64,000 nucleotides of DNA from JAPPHA01 sp965221575 (lineage in GTDB: Bacteria; Pseudomonadota; Alphaproteobacteria; Rhodobacterales; Rhodobacteraceae): NCBI GenBank assembly GCA_965221575.1, contig CBDCSM010000012.1, positions 62,001 to 126,000 of the forward strand, written 5' to 3'. This document shows, piece by piece, positions 16,834 to 25,151 of the stretch (the stretch's first letter is position 1; every line of letters starts with the position of its first letter). Below the pieces are notes generated by a model. The model was not told where the DNA came from. It saw only the letters and a list, made by a program, of their open reading frames with translations, and searched no databases. A program made the translations under genes and the position numbers.

Positions 16834-18051
16834 TTGACCGGCTCCTCCTTCCGCTTCTCCGACGGCAGCGCCGGGGCCGGCTTCGACGGGCGCACGGACG
16901 AGGTCTCGCTGGCCGGCGAGGTCGTGAGTGCGATGGTCGGCGCGGACTTCAACCGCGGATCGGGCACGGTGGGAATCGCGCTCGTGCACAGCTCCGGAAA
17001 CGGCTCGTACAGCGGCGCGGGCGGAGACGACGTGGAAGGTGGCGACGTGAACGAAGGCGGTGAGGACGAAAGCGTCGAAGGCAGGGTGAAATCGACGCTC
17101 ACCGGCCTCTACCCCTACGGGCGCTACGAACTGAGCGACCGGCTCTCGCTCTGGGGCATCGCGGGCTGGGGCACGGGCACGCTGACGCTCACCCCCGAGC
17201 GCGGCGCCCGGATCGAGACCGATATCAACATGCAGATGGCTGCGGCTGGCGTGCGCGGGGTGCTGGCCGAAGCGCCGGCCGCAGGCGGTGTCGAGATCGC
17301 CGCCAGGGCCGACGGTCTGATGCTGAACATCTCCTCCGACGCTGCGCGTGGTGACGATGCCAATAGCTTGCTCGCGGCTGCGGACGCCGACGTGACCCGG
17401 TTCCGTCTCGGGCTCGAAGCGACGGGGCGCGGCCTCGGGACCGGAGGCGGCGGGGCCCTGAAGCCGAAGCTGGAAGTCGGGCTCCGCCACGACGGCGGCG
17501 ACGCCGAGAGCGGTCTCGGCATCGAGGCGGGTGTCGGCATCGCTTGGACCGCACCGGCGAGCGGAATCACGGTGGACCTCAACGCCCGCGGCCTGCTGGC
17601 CCACGAGGACGGCGGGTTCCGCGAACGCGGCCTCTCGGGCTCGTTCGCCTGGGACCCGGCGACGGGCTCCGACCGCGGGCCGTCACTGGCGCTGACCCAG
17701 ACCCTGGAGAAATCGGCCACGTACGATGTGGACGCGCTCTTCGGGGACGGCGCGCCTGCCGGGCTTGCCGCGAATGACAACGACGACCCCGATGCGCGCC
17801 GCATCGAAGCGATGTTCGGCTACGGGTTCGGCACTTTCGGCGGCCGCTTCACGTTGACGCCGGAAGTGAACCTCGGGCTCTCGAACGACAGCCGCGAGTA
17901 CGGACTTGGATGGTGGCTGAACCCCTCGACCGGAGACAGGTCGTCCCTCGAGCTCAGGCTCGACGCGACGCGGCGCGAGGCCGTCAATGATGACGGGGCG
18001 GGGTCAAAGCCCGGGCACGCGGTCGGACTCAAGTTCAGGGCGACTTCGTAG
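16834..18051 (+). CDS. Autotransporter-type outer-membrane beta-barrel domain lacking a passenger
   Basis: The 405-residue frame opens at TTG 16834, just after an in-frame TGA, with TGSSFRFSDGSAGAGFDGRT. It shows alternating amphipathic strands typical of a C-terminal barrel: STLTGLYPYGRYELSDRLSL, GIAGWGTGTLTLTPE, FRLGLEATGRGLGTGGGGAL, LEVGLRHDGGDAESGLGIEA, and near the end GLGWWLNPSTGDRSSLELRL. Such barrels normally end large surface proteins in marine and symbiotic Proteobacteria. There is no signal peptide and no passenger, so it is probably the surviving 3' end of a larger gene. The last residues (HAVGLKFRATS) lack the usual terminal aromatic. Confidence 0.7.
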   Translation: MTGSSFRFSDGSAGAGFDGRTDEVSLAGEVVSAMVGADFNRGSGTVGIALVHSSGNGSYSGAGGDDVEGGDVNEGGEDESVEGRVKSTLTGLYPYGRYELSDRLSLWGIAGWGTGTLTLTPERGARIETDINMQMAAAGVRGVLAEAPAAGGVEIAARADGLMLNISSDAARGDDANSLLAAADADVTRFRLGLEATGRGLGTGGGGALKPKLEVGLRHDGGDAESGLGIEAGVGIAWTAPASGITVDLNARGLLAHEDGGFRERGLSGSFAWDPATGSDRGPSLALTQTLEKSATYDVDALFGDGAPAGLAANDNDDPDARRIEAMFGYGFGTFGGRFTLTPEVNLGLSNDSREYGLGWWLNPSTGDRSSLELRLDATRREAVNDDGAGSKPGHAVGLKFRATS

Positions 18052-18277
18052 GTCCCGGCAACCCGTTCGGTATTGTCTTTTCTTGTCTCGGCGGCCGGTT
18101 TCGGATTCGGTATCAAATCGGCTCCGCGTCTCGTCCTCGCTGCGTGCAGTTTCGATTGTGCCGGGAAGGACCGAAGGTCGGGTGAATTCGTACGCTCGCG
18201 GCGTCGCGTTTCGGTCTTCGGCGCGGTCTGTTGGCAATTCTCCTGTGAAACGGGCAAAAGCCGCTGGATCGACACTA

Positions 18278-19483
18278 GTGGTTTGATTCTTTTTCACGAT
18301 GCCGATTCTTGCAGCTTCTGGTGGCCCTTTTTCCACGCCTCCACGAGATCTTCGGGCTTCTTGCTCCAGCGGAACGGGCGGGCGTCATTGGCATTGTGAT
18401 GCTCGATGTAACCCTCGATCGCCGCGATGCACTCGTCGAGCGAGTTGAAGATCGCATTCTTGAGCCTCTGCCGCGAGAGCTTGGAGAAGAACCCCTCGAC
18501 AGCATTCATCCACGAGGCCGAAGTCGGAGTGAAGTGAAACGTCCAATTTGCGTTGTCCTTCAGCCATTCGTTGACCTCGGCCGACTTGTGAGAGGAAACG
18601 TTGTCCAGGATGACATGAACCTGGGTTCCGGGCTCGATCCCCTCGGAGACGAGATCGAGGAAGGCGAGGAATTCCTCCGAGCGGTGACGCTTGACCATCT
18701 GGCCGGTGACCTTTCCGGTGGCAACATCGAGGGCCGCCATCAGGCAGGTTGTACCGTTGCGCTTGTAATCATGTGTGCGGGTCTCGGGATGGCCGGGTTT
18801 CATCGGCAGGGGTTTCTGCGTCCGTCCCAATGCCTGGATCTGTGTCTTCTCGTCCACCGAGATGACGACAGCGTGGTCGGGCGGGTTGACGTAGAGGCCG
18901 ACGACGTCGCGGACCTTCAACTCGAACCTCGGGTCGCGGGAGACCTTGAATGTCTTGACCCTGTGGGGCTTGAGGCCATGGCTCTTCAGGATGCCGAACA
19001 CCGTCGAGACGGCGATCCCCACTTTCGTCGCCAGCGCCCGCAGCGTCCAGTGACTGGCGTGCTCCGGCGGTGGCGACATCGCAAGCTCGATCAGTTCGCT
19101 GACCTTCTCTTCCGAAATGGGCTTGCGGCCCCGTCTCCTGGGGATGTCGTAAAGCAGGCCGTCAACACCCTCCATGAGGAAGCGGTCCCACCAGCGCCAG
19201 ACCGTCGGTTTCGACATGCCGGTGGCCCTCATCGTCTGGGACAGGGTGAGACCGTCGCCGAGGTGAAGGATAATGGTCGCTCTCAGGACATGCTTGAGGA
19301 TCGAATGGGGATCGGTTTTGATCCTCTCGAGACGCTCCCGGTCTTGCTCGCTGAGGACGATCTTGGTTCTCTTGCTCTTTGCCATTGCAGCTCTGCTCCC
19401 GTTCGAAAACTGTGCGGCTTTCGCCGGGAGCGGTTGAATCACACTCCAGGGAAAAACGGAATCCCCAAAATCGAACACAACAC
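18278..19483 (-). mobile_element. IS630-family insertion sequence, complete
   Basis: A TA dinucleotide flanks the element on both sides (18276-18277 and 19484-19485), the target duplication of IS630/Tc1-mariner elements. The outer ends are an imperfect inverted repeat beginning GTGGTTTGATTC at the left and GTGTTGTGTTCGATT read inward from the right. The wider context is ACTAG on both sides. The element is about 1206 bases and holds one intact transposase gene. Confidence 0.8.
18294..19385 (-). CDS. IS630-family transposase
   Basis: From the ATG at 19385 the 363-residue protein begins MAKSKRTKIVLSEQDRERLE. It has a helix-turn-helix N-terminal domain (TLSQTMRATGMSKPTVWRWW, then RRRGRKPISEEK) and the DDE catalytic domain: VISVDEKTQIQALGRTQKP, VHVILDNVSSHKSAEVNEWL and SWMNAVEGFFSKLSRQRLKN. 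No stop or frameshift is seen. An upstream in-frame start at 19643 lies outside the element and is rejected. It is the intact relative of the fragment at 3.9-4.1 kb. Confidence 0.94.
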   Translation of the reverse strand: MAKSKRTKIVLSEQDRERLERIKTDPHSILKHVLRATIILHLGDGLTLSQTMRATGMSKPTVWRWWDRFLMEGVDGLLYDIPRRRGRKPISEEKVSELIELAMSPPPEHASHWTLRALATKVGIAVSTVFGILKSHGLKPHRVKTFKVSRDPRFELKVRDVVGLYVNPPDHAVVISVDEKTQIQALGRTQKPLPMKPGHPETRTHDYKRNGTTCLMAALDVATGKVTGQMVKRHRSEEFLAFLDLVSEGIEPGTQVHVILDNVSSHKSAEVNEWLKDNANWTFHFTPTSASWMNAVEGFFSKLSRQRLKNAIFNSLDECIAAIEGYIEHHNANDARPFRWSKKPEDLVEAWKKGHQKLQESAS

Positions 19484-19688
19484 TAGTCCGGGGTGCGTGA
19501 CACGGCGTTGCCCACGATCCCTTGGCGGAAGGCCAGCTGGAGAGAGGCGACGCAGTGAAATGGTCGCTAAGTCCGTCGGATGGGGATGGAGCGATTCCGG
19601 GAAGCAGTGGCGCGGCGGCGCGGCTGGTCATGTTGCCAATCATTTTGCGACCGAGTAAATGGCCCGCAGGTTTTGACGGATCTTCAGC

Positions 19689-19976
19689 ATGTCAATCGAC
19701 AGAAACGTCTCGCGGCGGGTCGCCCACTTGGCGAGGATCGCCGTTCCTGAATCCGAACTCGACGGCCTGTCGGGGGAACTGAACCGGATTCTCTCCTTCA
19801 TGGACGTGCTCGGTGAAGCGGACATCGAGGACGTTCCGGCCATGACGTCGGTCACCCCCATGGAAATCAAGCGGCGCAAGGACGAGATCACGGACGGGAA
19901 CTACTCCACGAAGATCATCTCCAACGCGCCGGAAAGCCGGGAGGGGTTCTTCGTCGTCCCGAAGGTCGTCGAATAG
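19689..19976 (+). CDS. gatC: Aspartyl/glutamyl-tRNA amidotransferase subunit C
   Basis: The 95-residue protein reads MSIDRNVSRRVAHLARIAVP, then SELDGLSGELNRILSFMDVL and the VPAMTSVTPM motif, followed by the C-terminal DEI..GNYSTKIISNAP and FFVVPKVVE. This is the complete GatC fold that wraps GatA and GatB. It lies three bases ahead of gatA. The IS630 element sits about 205 bases upstream and may have altered the promoter. Confidence 0.96.
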   Translation: MSIDRNVSRRVAHLARIAVPESELDGLSGELNRILSFMDVLGEADIEDVPAMTSVTPMEIKRRKDEITDGNYSTKIISNAPESREGFFVVPKVVE

Positions 19977-19979
19977 GCG

Positions 19980-21467
19980 ATGGGTGAACTGGCGAAACTG
20001 ACGATCGCGCGCGCCCGCGATCTGCTTCGGGCCGGGGACCTGACGGCAGAAGACTTGACCCGGTCCTGCATCGACGCGATCGAATCTGGGGCCCCGCTCA
20101 ACGCCTTTTGCGCGGCCACGCCCGACCTCGCGATTGATATGGCGCGCGAAGCCGACCGGCGCATCGCGACCGGAAACGCGCCGAAACTCTGCGGGATTCC
20201 CGTAGGCGTCAAGGACCTGTTCTGCACCCGTGGCGTCTCGACGCAGGCGGCGTCCGGAATCCTGGACGGGTTCGTCCCCGAGTACGAGAGTTTCATCACC
20301 GACCGGCTGTGGAAGGCCGGGGCCGTCATGGTCGGCAAGACCAACATGGACGAATTCGCCATGGGCTCGTCCAACCAGAATTCGGTCTACGGGCCGGTCA
20401 TCAGCCCGTGGCGCCGACGTGGTTCGACCGCGCCGCTGGTCCCTGGCGGATCCTCGGGGGGATCGGCGGCCGCCGTCGCGGCGAACCTGTGCCTGGCCGC
20501 GACCGGCACGGATACTGGCGGGTCGATCAGGCAGCCCGCGGCGTTTTCCGGCATAACCGGGATAAAGCCGACCTACGGGCGGTGCTCGCGGTGGGGCATC
20601 GTGGCGTTCGCCTCTTCGCTCGACCAGGCCGGCCCGCTGACGAAGTCCGTTAGGGACGCCGCGATCATGCTTGAGACGATGGCCGGCCACGATCCCATGG
20701 ACACCACCTCGGCCGAAATCCCGACGCCCGAGTTCGAGTCCGGCCTGACGGGAGATATTCGCGGCAAGACCATCGGTGTTCCGGCCGAGTACCGCCAGGA
20801 TGGCATGCCGGGCGAAATCGAGAGCCTCTGGGAAACAGGCGCGGAGATGCTGCGGGACGCCGGCGCGAAGGTCGTCAGGGTCTCGCTCCCCCATACGCGG
20901 TTCGCGCTGCCGGCCTACTATGTCATTGCCCCGGCCGAGGCCTCGTCGAACCTGGCGCGCTATGACGGGGTCAAGTACGGGTACCGCGCGCGGATCGAAC
21001 CCGGTGACGGCATTGTCGACATGTACGCGAAGACGCGGGCCGAGGGCTTCGGCCCGGAAGTCAGGCGGCGCATCCTGATCGGCACTTATGTCCTTTCCGA
21101 AGGGTTCTACGACGCCTACTACAAGCGCGCCCAAAGGGTGCGGACACTCATCCGCAGGGATTTCGAGGCTGTGTTCGATGCGGGCGTCGACGCGATCCTG
21201 ACGCCGGCCACGCCGTCTGCGGCGTTCGGTATCGGCGAAATTCCAGATGACGATCCCGTGCGGATGTACCTGAACGATGTCTTCACCGTGACCGTGAACC
21301 TGGCCGGGTTGCCGGGGATCTCGGTGCCCGCCGGCCTCGATGACGCCGGGCTTCCCCTCGGCCTGCAGTTGATCGGGCGTCCGTGGGAGGAGGCGGAATT
21401 GCTGAACGTCGCCTACGCGCTCGAACGGGCCGCGGCGTTCGATTCCGTTCCGGAGCGCTGGTGGTAA
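19980..21467 (+). CDS. gatA: Aspartyl/glutamyl-tRNA amidotransferase subunit A
   Basis: The 495-residue protein carries the amidase-signature core: GIPVGVKDLFCTRG with the catalytic Lys, PGGSSGGSAAAVAANLCLAA with the cis-Ser, and TGTDTGGSIRQPAAFSGITG with the nucleophilic Ser. The DEFAMGSSNQNSVYG and IKPTYGRCSRWGIVAFASSL blocks are specific for GatA. With GatC and GatB it converts misacylated Glu-tRNA(Gln), and Asp-tRNA(Asn) where needed, to the amide form. The gatB gene that often follows is not in this window. Confidence 0.97.
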   Translation: MGELAKLTIARARDLLRAGDLTAEDLTRSCIDAIESGAPLNAFCAATPDLAIDMAREADRRIATGNAPKLCGIPVGVKDLFCTRGVSTQAASGILDGFVPEYESFITDRLWKAGAVMVGKTNMDEFAMGSSNQNSVYGPVISPWRRRGSTAPLVPGGSSGGSAAAVAANLCLAATGTDTGGSIRQPAAFSGITGIKPTYGRCSRWGIVAFASSLDQAGPLTKSVRDAAIMLETMAGHDPMDTTSAEIPTPEFESGLTGDIRGKTIGVPAEYRQDGMPGEIESLWETGAEMLRDAGAKVVRVSLPHTRFALPAYYVIAPAEASSNLARYDGVKYGYRARIEPGDGIVDMYAKTRAEGFGPEVRRRILIGTYVLSEGFYDAYYKRAQRVRTLIRRDFEAVFDAGVDAILTPATPSAAFGIGEIPDDDPVRMYLNDVFTVTVNLAGLPGISVPAGLDDAGLPLGLQLIGRPWEEAELLNVAYALERAAAFDSVPERWW

Positions 21468-21506
21468 CCGGCGGCCCTATGGCAGGCCTACTGGCGTCCG
21501 GATGAC

Positions 21507-22301
21507 ATGGCGGGTCAAGTGGATGGGCTGACGCACCCGTCGCCGAACTTCGGTCCGAGGCGCCACGGCGGTCCACCGTCGATGATCGTCCTGCACTACA
21601 CGGGGATGCGGAGCGCGCGCGCGGCACTGGAGCGGCTCCGGGATCCGGAAAAGGAAGTGTCATGCCACTACCTGGTCTCGGAATCCGGAGAGGTGTTCAG
21701 CCTCGTCTCCGAAGAGATGCGCGCCTGGCACGCGGGCAGCGGCTCCTGGGGCGGCTGCGCCGATATCAATTCACTGTCGATCGGGATCGAGCTCGCCAAT
21801 CCCGGGCCCGATGACGGGTTTCCCCCGTTTCCTGAACCGCAGATGGCCCGGCTCGAAGAAATCCTGGGCGCGGTCATGGAAAGGTGGAACATTCACCCGG
21901 CGCGGGTGATCGGCCATTCCGACATGGCGCCGGGCCGAAAAATCGATCCTGGCCCCGCCTTCGACTGGAAACGCCTGGCCATGTCCGGCCTGTCGGTATG
22001 GACGGATGATTCGGTAATTCAGGCTCCGAGCGGTCGAGCCCGTTCATCCGCCGCCCCGCGCGGCGACGGCTGGTCCCGGTTCAGGTCTGCGGCCGCCGCG
22101 TTCGGCTACGCACCGGAAAGCGACGACGAGACCGGATGGCGGGCCGTGCTCGCGGCGTTCCGGATGCGCTTTCGGACGGCTGGCGTGAATTCTGGAGAGC
22201 AGAACGCGGCTGAACCGTGCGAGGCCGACATCGCCGCGATGACAGGACTTGCACGGAACTACCGGGCGAAATCGATTGACCCGGAAAGGTCCGGATCCTA
22301 G
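21507..22301 (+). CDS. N-acetylmuramoyl-L-alanine amidase, AmiD type (amidase_2)
   Basis: The 264-residue protein has the zinc-amidase pattern SPNFGPRRHG, MIVLHYTGMRSARAALERLR, EEMRAWHAGSGSWGGCADIN, SIGIELANPG and ARVIGHSDMAPGRKIDPGPA FDW. The three zinc ligands (His in LHYTG, His in GHSD, Asp in KIDPG) are present. A C-terminal part of about 75 residues (from FRSAAAAFGY) looks like the small peptidoglycan-binding three-helix module of AmiD enzymes. There is no signal peptide from this start, so it may act on recycled muropeptides in the cytoplasm, or the true start may differ. It lies 39 bases after gatA. Confidence 0.9.
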   Translation: MAGQVDGLTHPSPNFGPRRHGGPPSMIVLHYTGMRSARAALERLRDPEKEVSCHYLVSESGEVFSLVSEEMRAWHAGSGSWGGCADINSLSIGIELANPGPDDGFPPFPEPQMARLEEILGAVMERWNIHPARVIGHSDMAPGRKIDPGPAFDWKRLAMSGLSVWTDDSVIQAPSGRARSSAAPRGDGWSRFRSAAAAFGYAPESDDETGWRAVLAAFRMRFRTAGVNSGEQNAAEPCEADIAAMTGLARNYRAKSIDPERSGS

Positions 22302-22306
22302 GTGTA

Positions 22307-22695
22307 GGGAAGCAGATGGCCGGATGGCCGCACCGGCCGGGCGTGCGCGCCCGGCGGTGAGGAAAGTCCGGACTCCACGGAGCGACGGCGCCGGGTAACG
22401 CCCGGCCGGGGAGACCCGAGGGAAAGCGCCACAGAAAACAGACAGCCTGCCTCCGCAGGCAATGGTGAAACGGTGGAGTAAGAGCCCACCGCGCACGCGG
22501 TAACGCGGGCGGCACGGCAAGCCCCGCCGGGAGCAAGGTCGAATAGGAAACACGGAAGACATCGCGTCGAGGTTGCTCCAGCCTGGTGTTTCGGGTGGGC
22601 CGCAAGAACCTGCCGGTAACGGCAGGTCCAGATGAATGGCCATCGAGGGGACCATGTCCCTGAACAGAATCCGGCTTACAGGCCATCTGCCACCC
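22307..22695 (+). ncRNA. rnpB: RNase P RNA, bacterial class A
   Basis: The two ends pair as helix P1: GCAGATGGCC at 22312-22321 and GGCCATCTGC at 22681-22690. Between them are the universally conserved blocks GAGGAAAGTCCGGACTCC near 22360, ACAGAAAACAGACAGCC near 22432, GGTAAGAGC-like GGAGTAAGAGCCCACCG, and the 3' AGAATCCGGCTTACAGGCC block. The order and roughly 385-base length match class A RNase P RNA, the catalytic subunit that matures tRNA 5' ends. Placement just ahead of mraZ is common in Alphaproteobacteria. Confidence 0.95.
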
Positions 22696-22699
22696 CGCT

Positions 22700-23206
22700 C
22701 CTCCATTTCGTGGTTACGTCATTCCGCCTCCGGGAAGCCACGTGTCTCCTGGAATCCACGAATCATGTGCGCCTGCCAGTGGGATCACGTGACACTCCGG
22801 GCCATTTTTGCCCCGATGTTCGTTTTATGTTCTCATTCGGCGCAGGCTAAGTCGAAAGAGAATAAAATTTTAAATGTTATAAAACAATGATCTATGTATA
22901 TGTGGGGGAAAGTGGCATAAAAAAGCAAGAAATGGCTTGAGCGCGCGACTCAATGTGGCATTCTGCCCGTCGGCTGACAAGTTCGCCGCCGAACAGAAAC
23001 CGAAATCGAGCAGATCCCTCCCAATGGCAACAAAAAAAAAGAGGCGGGTTAGACAGTAAGGCGGCGAACAGTCCGGTCCGCCGCAGTCAAAACTCCCCCC
23101 CCTGGCGGACCGGACCCAACCAAGCAGGTGATCCTTTCGGATCACGACGATAGGCAAGAGTTGGTCCGTCAGGCTTTTGATCGGGACGCTGAAGCGAGAC
23201 AACAAA
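22700..23206 (+). promoter_or_regulatory. Promoter and leader region of the dcw operon
   Basis: About 500 bases between rnpB and mraZ without a convincing gene. It contains the most AT-rich stretch near the operon (about 22855-22920), where the promoter probably lies. GTGGGGGAA at 22902 and GTGGCATAA at 22912 are repeats with a 10-base period, resembling the TGGGN-N5 repeats bound by MraZ for self-repression. The promoter and operator roles are inferred. Confidence 0.4.
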
Positions 23207-23209
23207 TTG

Positions 23210-23770
23210 GTGGCGTCACAGTTCAGCGGTGAATCATCTCACAAGGTCGATTCAAAGGGTCGCGTCGCGGTTCCCGCCGTGTTCCGCCGCGCGCTTGAAG
23301 TCGGAAACCCGAGCAGGAAGCCGGGCGAAAAGCCGACCGTCCACGTGGTCTACGGATCCAGGCAGACCTCCTATATCGAATGCTTTTCCGAAAGTTCGAT
23401 GAATGGAATCATCAAGCGGATCAAGGAAATGGATCTTGGCTCGCTCAATCGGCGCTGGCTGGACTGGGTCTACAACACGAGAAAATACGACGCGCAGCTC
23501 GATGATACCGGGCGGCTTCTGCTCAACGCGAAAGTCAGGGACAAACTCGGTATCGCCAACGAGGTCATGTTCGTCGGTGCGGGTGACAGCTTCGAGATCT
23601 GGAATCCGGAAGATTACGATCAGGAAACGGAGAAACACGAGGATTTCATGAGCAAGCTCATGGAACAGCACGGCGAGAACTTCCATCCCCTCCAGCTGCT
23701 CGAGAATGGTTCGGGCGGGAAGGGTTCCAGGAAACGCAAACGGCGCAAGAAAAAGAATCGGGATGGATGA
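23210..23770 (+). CDS. mraZ: Transcriptional regulator MraZ
   Basis: The product has two AbrB-like repeats: HKVDSKGRVAVPAVFRRAL in the N-terminal half and AQLDDTGRLLLNAKVRDKLG in the second half. Together these are the MraZ signature. I choose the GTG at 23210 because alignment of the first KGR motif to the family places the start there. TTG at 23207 or 23177 is possible. The C-terminus extends past the domain with a very basic tail (GGKGSRKRKRRKKKNRDG), longer than in most homologues. MraZ represses its own dcw operon. The stop overlaps the start of rsmH. Confidence 0.92.
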   Translation: MASQFSGESSHKVDSKGRVAVPAVFRRALEVGNPSRKPGEKPTVHVVYGSRQTSYIECFSESSMNGIIKRIKEMDLGSLNRRWLDWVYNTRKYDAQLDDTGRLLLNAKVRDKLGIANEVMFVGAGDSFEIWNPEDYDQETEKHEDFMSKLMEQHGENFHPLQLLENGSGGKGSRKRKRRKKKNRDG

Positions 23771-24801
23771 CCATGCTTGCCGTCCCCGGCGAACGGCAAC
23801 CAAGCGGTCATGTTCCCGTCCTTCTCGGAACATTCCTCGAGGAAATATCTCCGGTCGCGGGGTGCTGGATTGACGGCACCCTCGGCGCCGGGGGCTATAC
23901 GCGGGCCATCCTGGACAACGGCGCCGAGAGGGTCATCGCGCTCGACCGCGATCCCGAATGCCTGGAAATGGCCAAAGACTGGGCGCCGCGCTACGGTGCG
24001 CGGCTGACCCTGGTCGAAGGCAATTTTTCCAGCCTTGACGAAATCGCGGCAAGGCATCACGCGGCTTCCGTCGACGGGGTCGTGCTTGATATCGGCCTTT
24101 CGTCGATGCAGCTCGACGATGCCTCCCGCGGGTTTTCGTTTACCCGCGACGGGCCGTTGGACATGAGGATGTCCGGAACCGGCGTATCCGCCGCCGACAT
24201 CGTCAACCGGGCAAGCGAAGCGGGACTTGCCGAGATCCTGAGATTCTACGGTGAGGAACGAGCCTCGCGCCGCATCGCCCGCCACATTGTCGAATCGCGC
24301 GTACATTCACCGATCAGGACGACGGCCGAACTTGCGGGTATCGTCGCATCGAGCGGCGCCCGTTATGGAAAACGCGGGCAACACCCGGCCACGCGTTCGT
24401 TCCAGGCCCTGAGAATTGCCGTCAACGAAGAACTGGCCAGCCTGGCCTCCGGCCTCGTGGCTGCGGAACGGAGTCTCCGGGCGGGTGGCCTGCTGGCCGT
24501 CGTCAGTTTTCATTCTCTTGAGGACAGGCTCGTCAAGACGTTCCTGCGCGGAAACGCCCCGGCTGGGGCAGCCAACCGCCACGCGCCGCCGGTGAGCCGT
24601 CAGCCGGCACCCTTCGAAGCGGTGACGCGCAGGGCGCTCAAGGCCGGAAGAGCGGAGGTCGCCGAAAACCCGCGCGCCAGGTCGGCGCGCCTCAGGATCG
24701 CGAGGCGGAGCGGGACCGGACCCGGTTCGTCCGTGACCGACGGATCGGCCTTGCTGGCGACGCTCGGAATTCCGGTCATCGATCCCGGCGAGGTCGCCTG
24801 A
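23767..24801 (+). CDS. rsmH: 16S rRNA (cytosine(1402)-N(4))-methyltransferase
   Basis: The 344-residue protein starts MTMLAVPGERQPSGHVPVLL and shows the SAM-binding motif WIDGTLGAGGYTRAILDNGA and VIALDRDPECLEMA. Family blocks include GVVLDIGLSSMQLDDASRGF, SFTRDGPLDMRM and LAVVSFHSLEDRLVKTFLR. It methylates N4 of C1402 in 16S rRNA. ATGA overlaps join it to mraZ upstream and to ftsL downstream, as in the standard dcw order. Confidence 0.97.
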   Translation: MTMLAVPGERQPSGHVPVLLGTFLEEISPVAGCWIDGTLGAGGYTRAILDNGAERVIALDRDPECLEMAKDWAPRYGARLTLVEGNFSSLDEIAARHHAASVDGVVLDIGLSSMQLDDASRGFSFTRDGPLDMRMSGTGVSAADIVNRASEAGLAEILRFYGEERASRRIARHIVESRVHSPIRTTAELAGIVASSGARYGKRGQHPATRSFQALRIAVNEELASLASGLVAAERSLRAGGLLAVVSFHSLEDRLVKTFLRGNAPAGAANRHAPPVSRQPAPFEAVTRRALKAGRAEVAENPRARSARLRIARRSGTGPGSSVTDGSALLATLGIPVIDPGEVA

Positions 24802-25151
24802 TGCTGCGAGCTTTCGTCACCGCCGCCTGTTTCCTGGCCGTGTTCGTCACCGCGGTCTGGGCCTACCGGGAGAACATCAGGACGCGTGCCGACATCAAGC
24901 GGCTGGATACCCTCAAGAGGGAGATATCCCTGGAGACGAACCGCCTGGCATTGCTGAGGGCGGAATGGGCCTACCTGAATCGGCCGGACCGGCTGGAGAA
25001 ACTCGTCGCGATGGTCGGCGGCGACACGGCGTTGACGCCAATGGCGGATACCAGGTTCGGCGTCATTCGCCAGATTGAACTGAAACCATCTGGGGAACCG
25101 ACTTACGTTGCCCTGATCCTGCGGCCAAGTCCGGCCGGACGCCCGTCATGA
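24801..25151 (+). CDS. ftsL: Cell division protein FtsL
   Basis: The 116-residue protein has one N-terminal membrane segment (AFVTAACFLAVFVTAVWAY) followed by a periplasmic coiled-coil stretch (RADIKRLDTLKREISLETNRLA LLRAEWAYL) and the conserved WAYLNRPDRLEKLV block of alphaproteobacterial FtsL. It forms the FtsQ-FtsL-FtsB subcomplex that activates septal peptidoglycan synthesis. Position between rsmH and ftsI, with short overlaps on both sides, makes the assignment firm in spite of low sequence conservation. Confidence 0.93.
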   Translation: MLRAFVTAACFLAVFVTAVWAYRENIRTRADIKRLDTLKREISLETNRLALLRAEWAYLNRPDRLEKLVAMVGGDTALTPMADTRFGVIRQIELKPSGEPTYVALILRPSPAGRPS

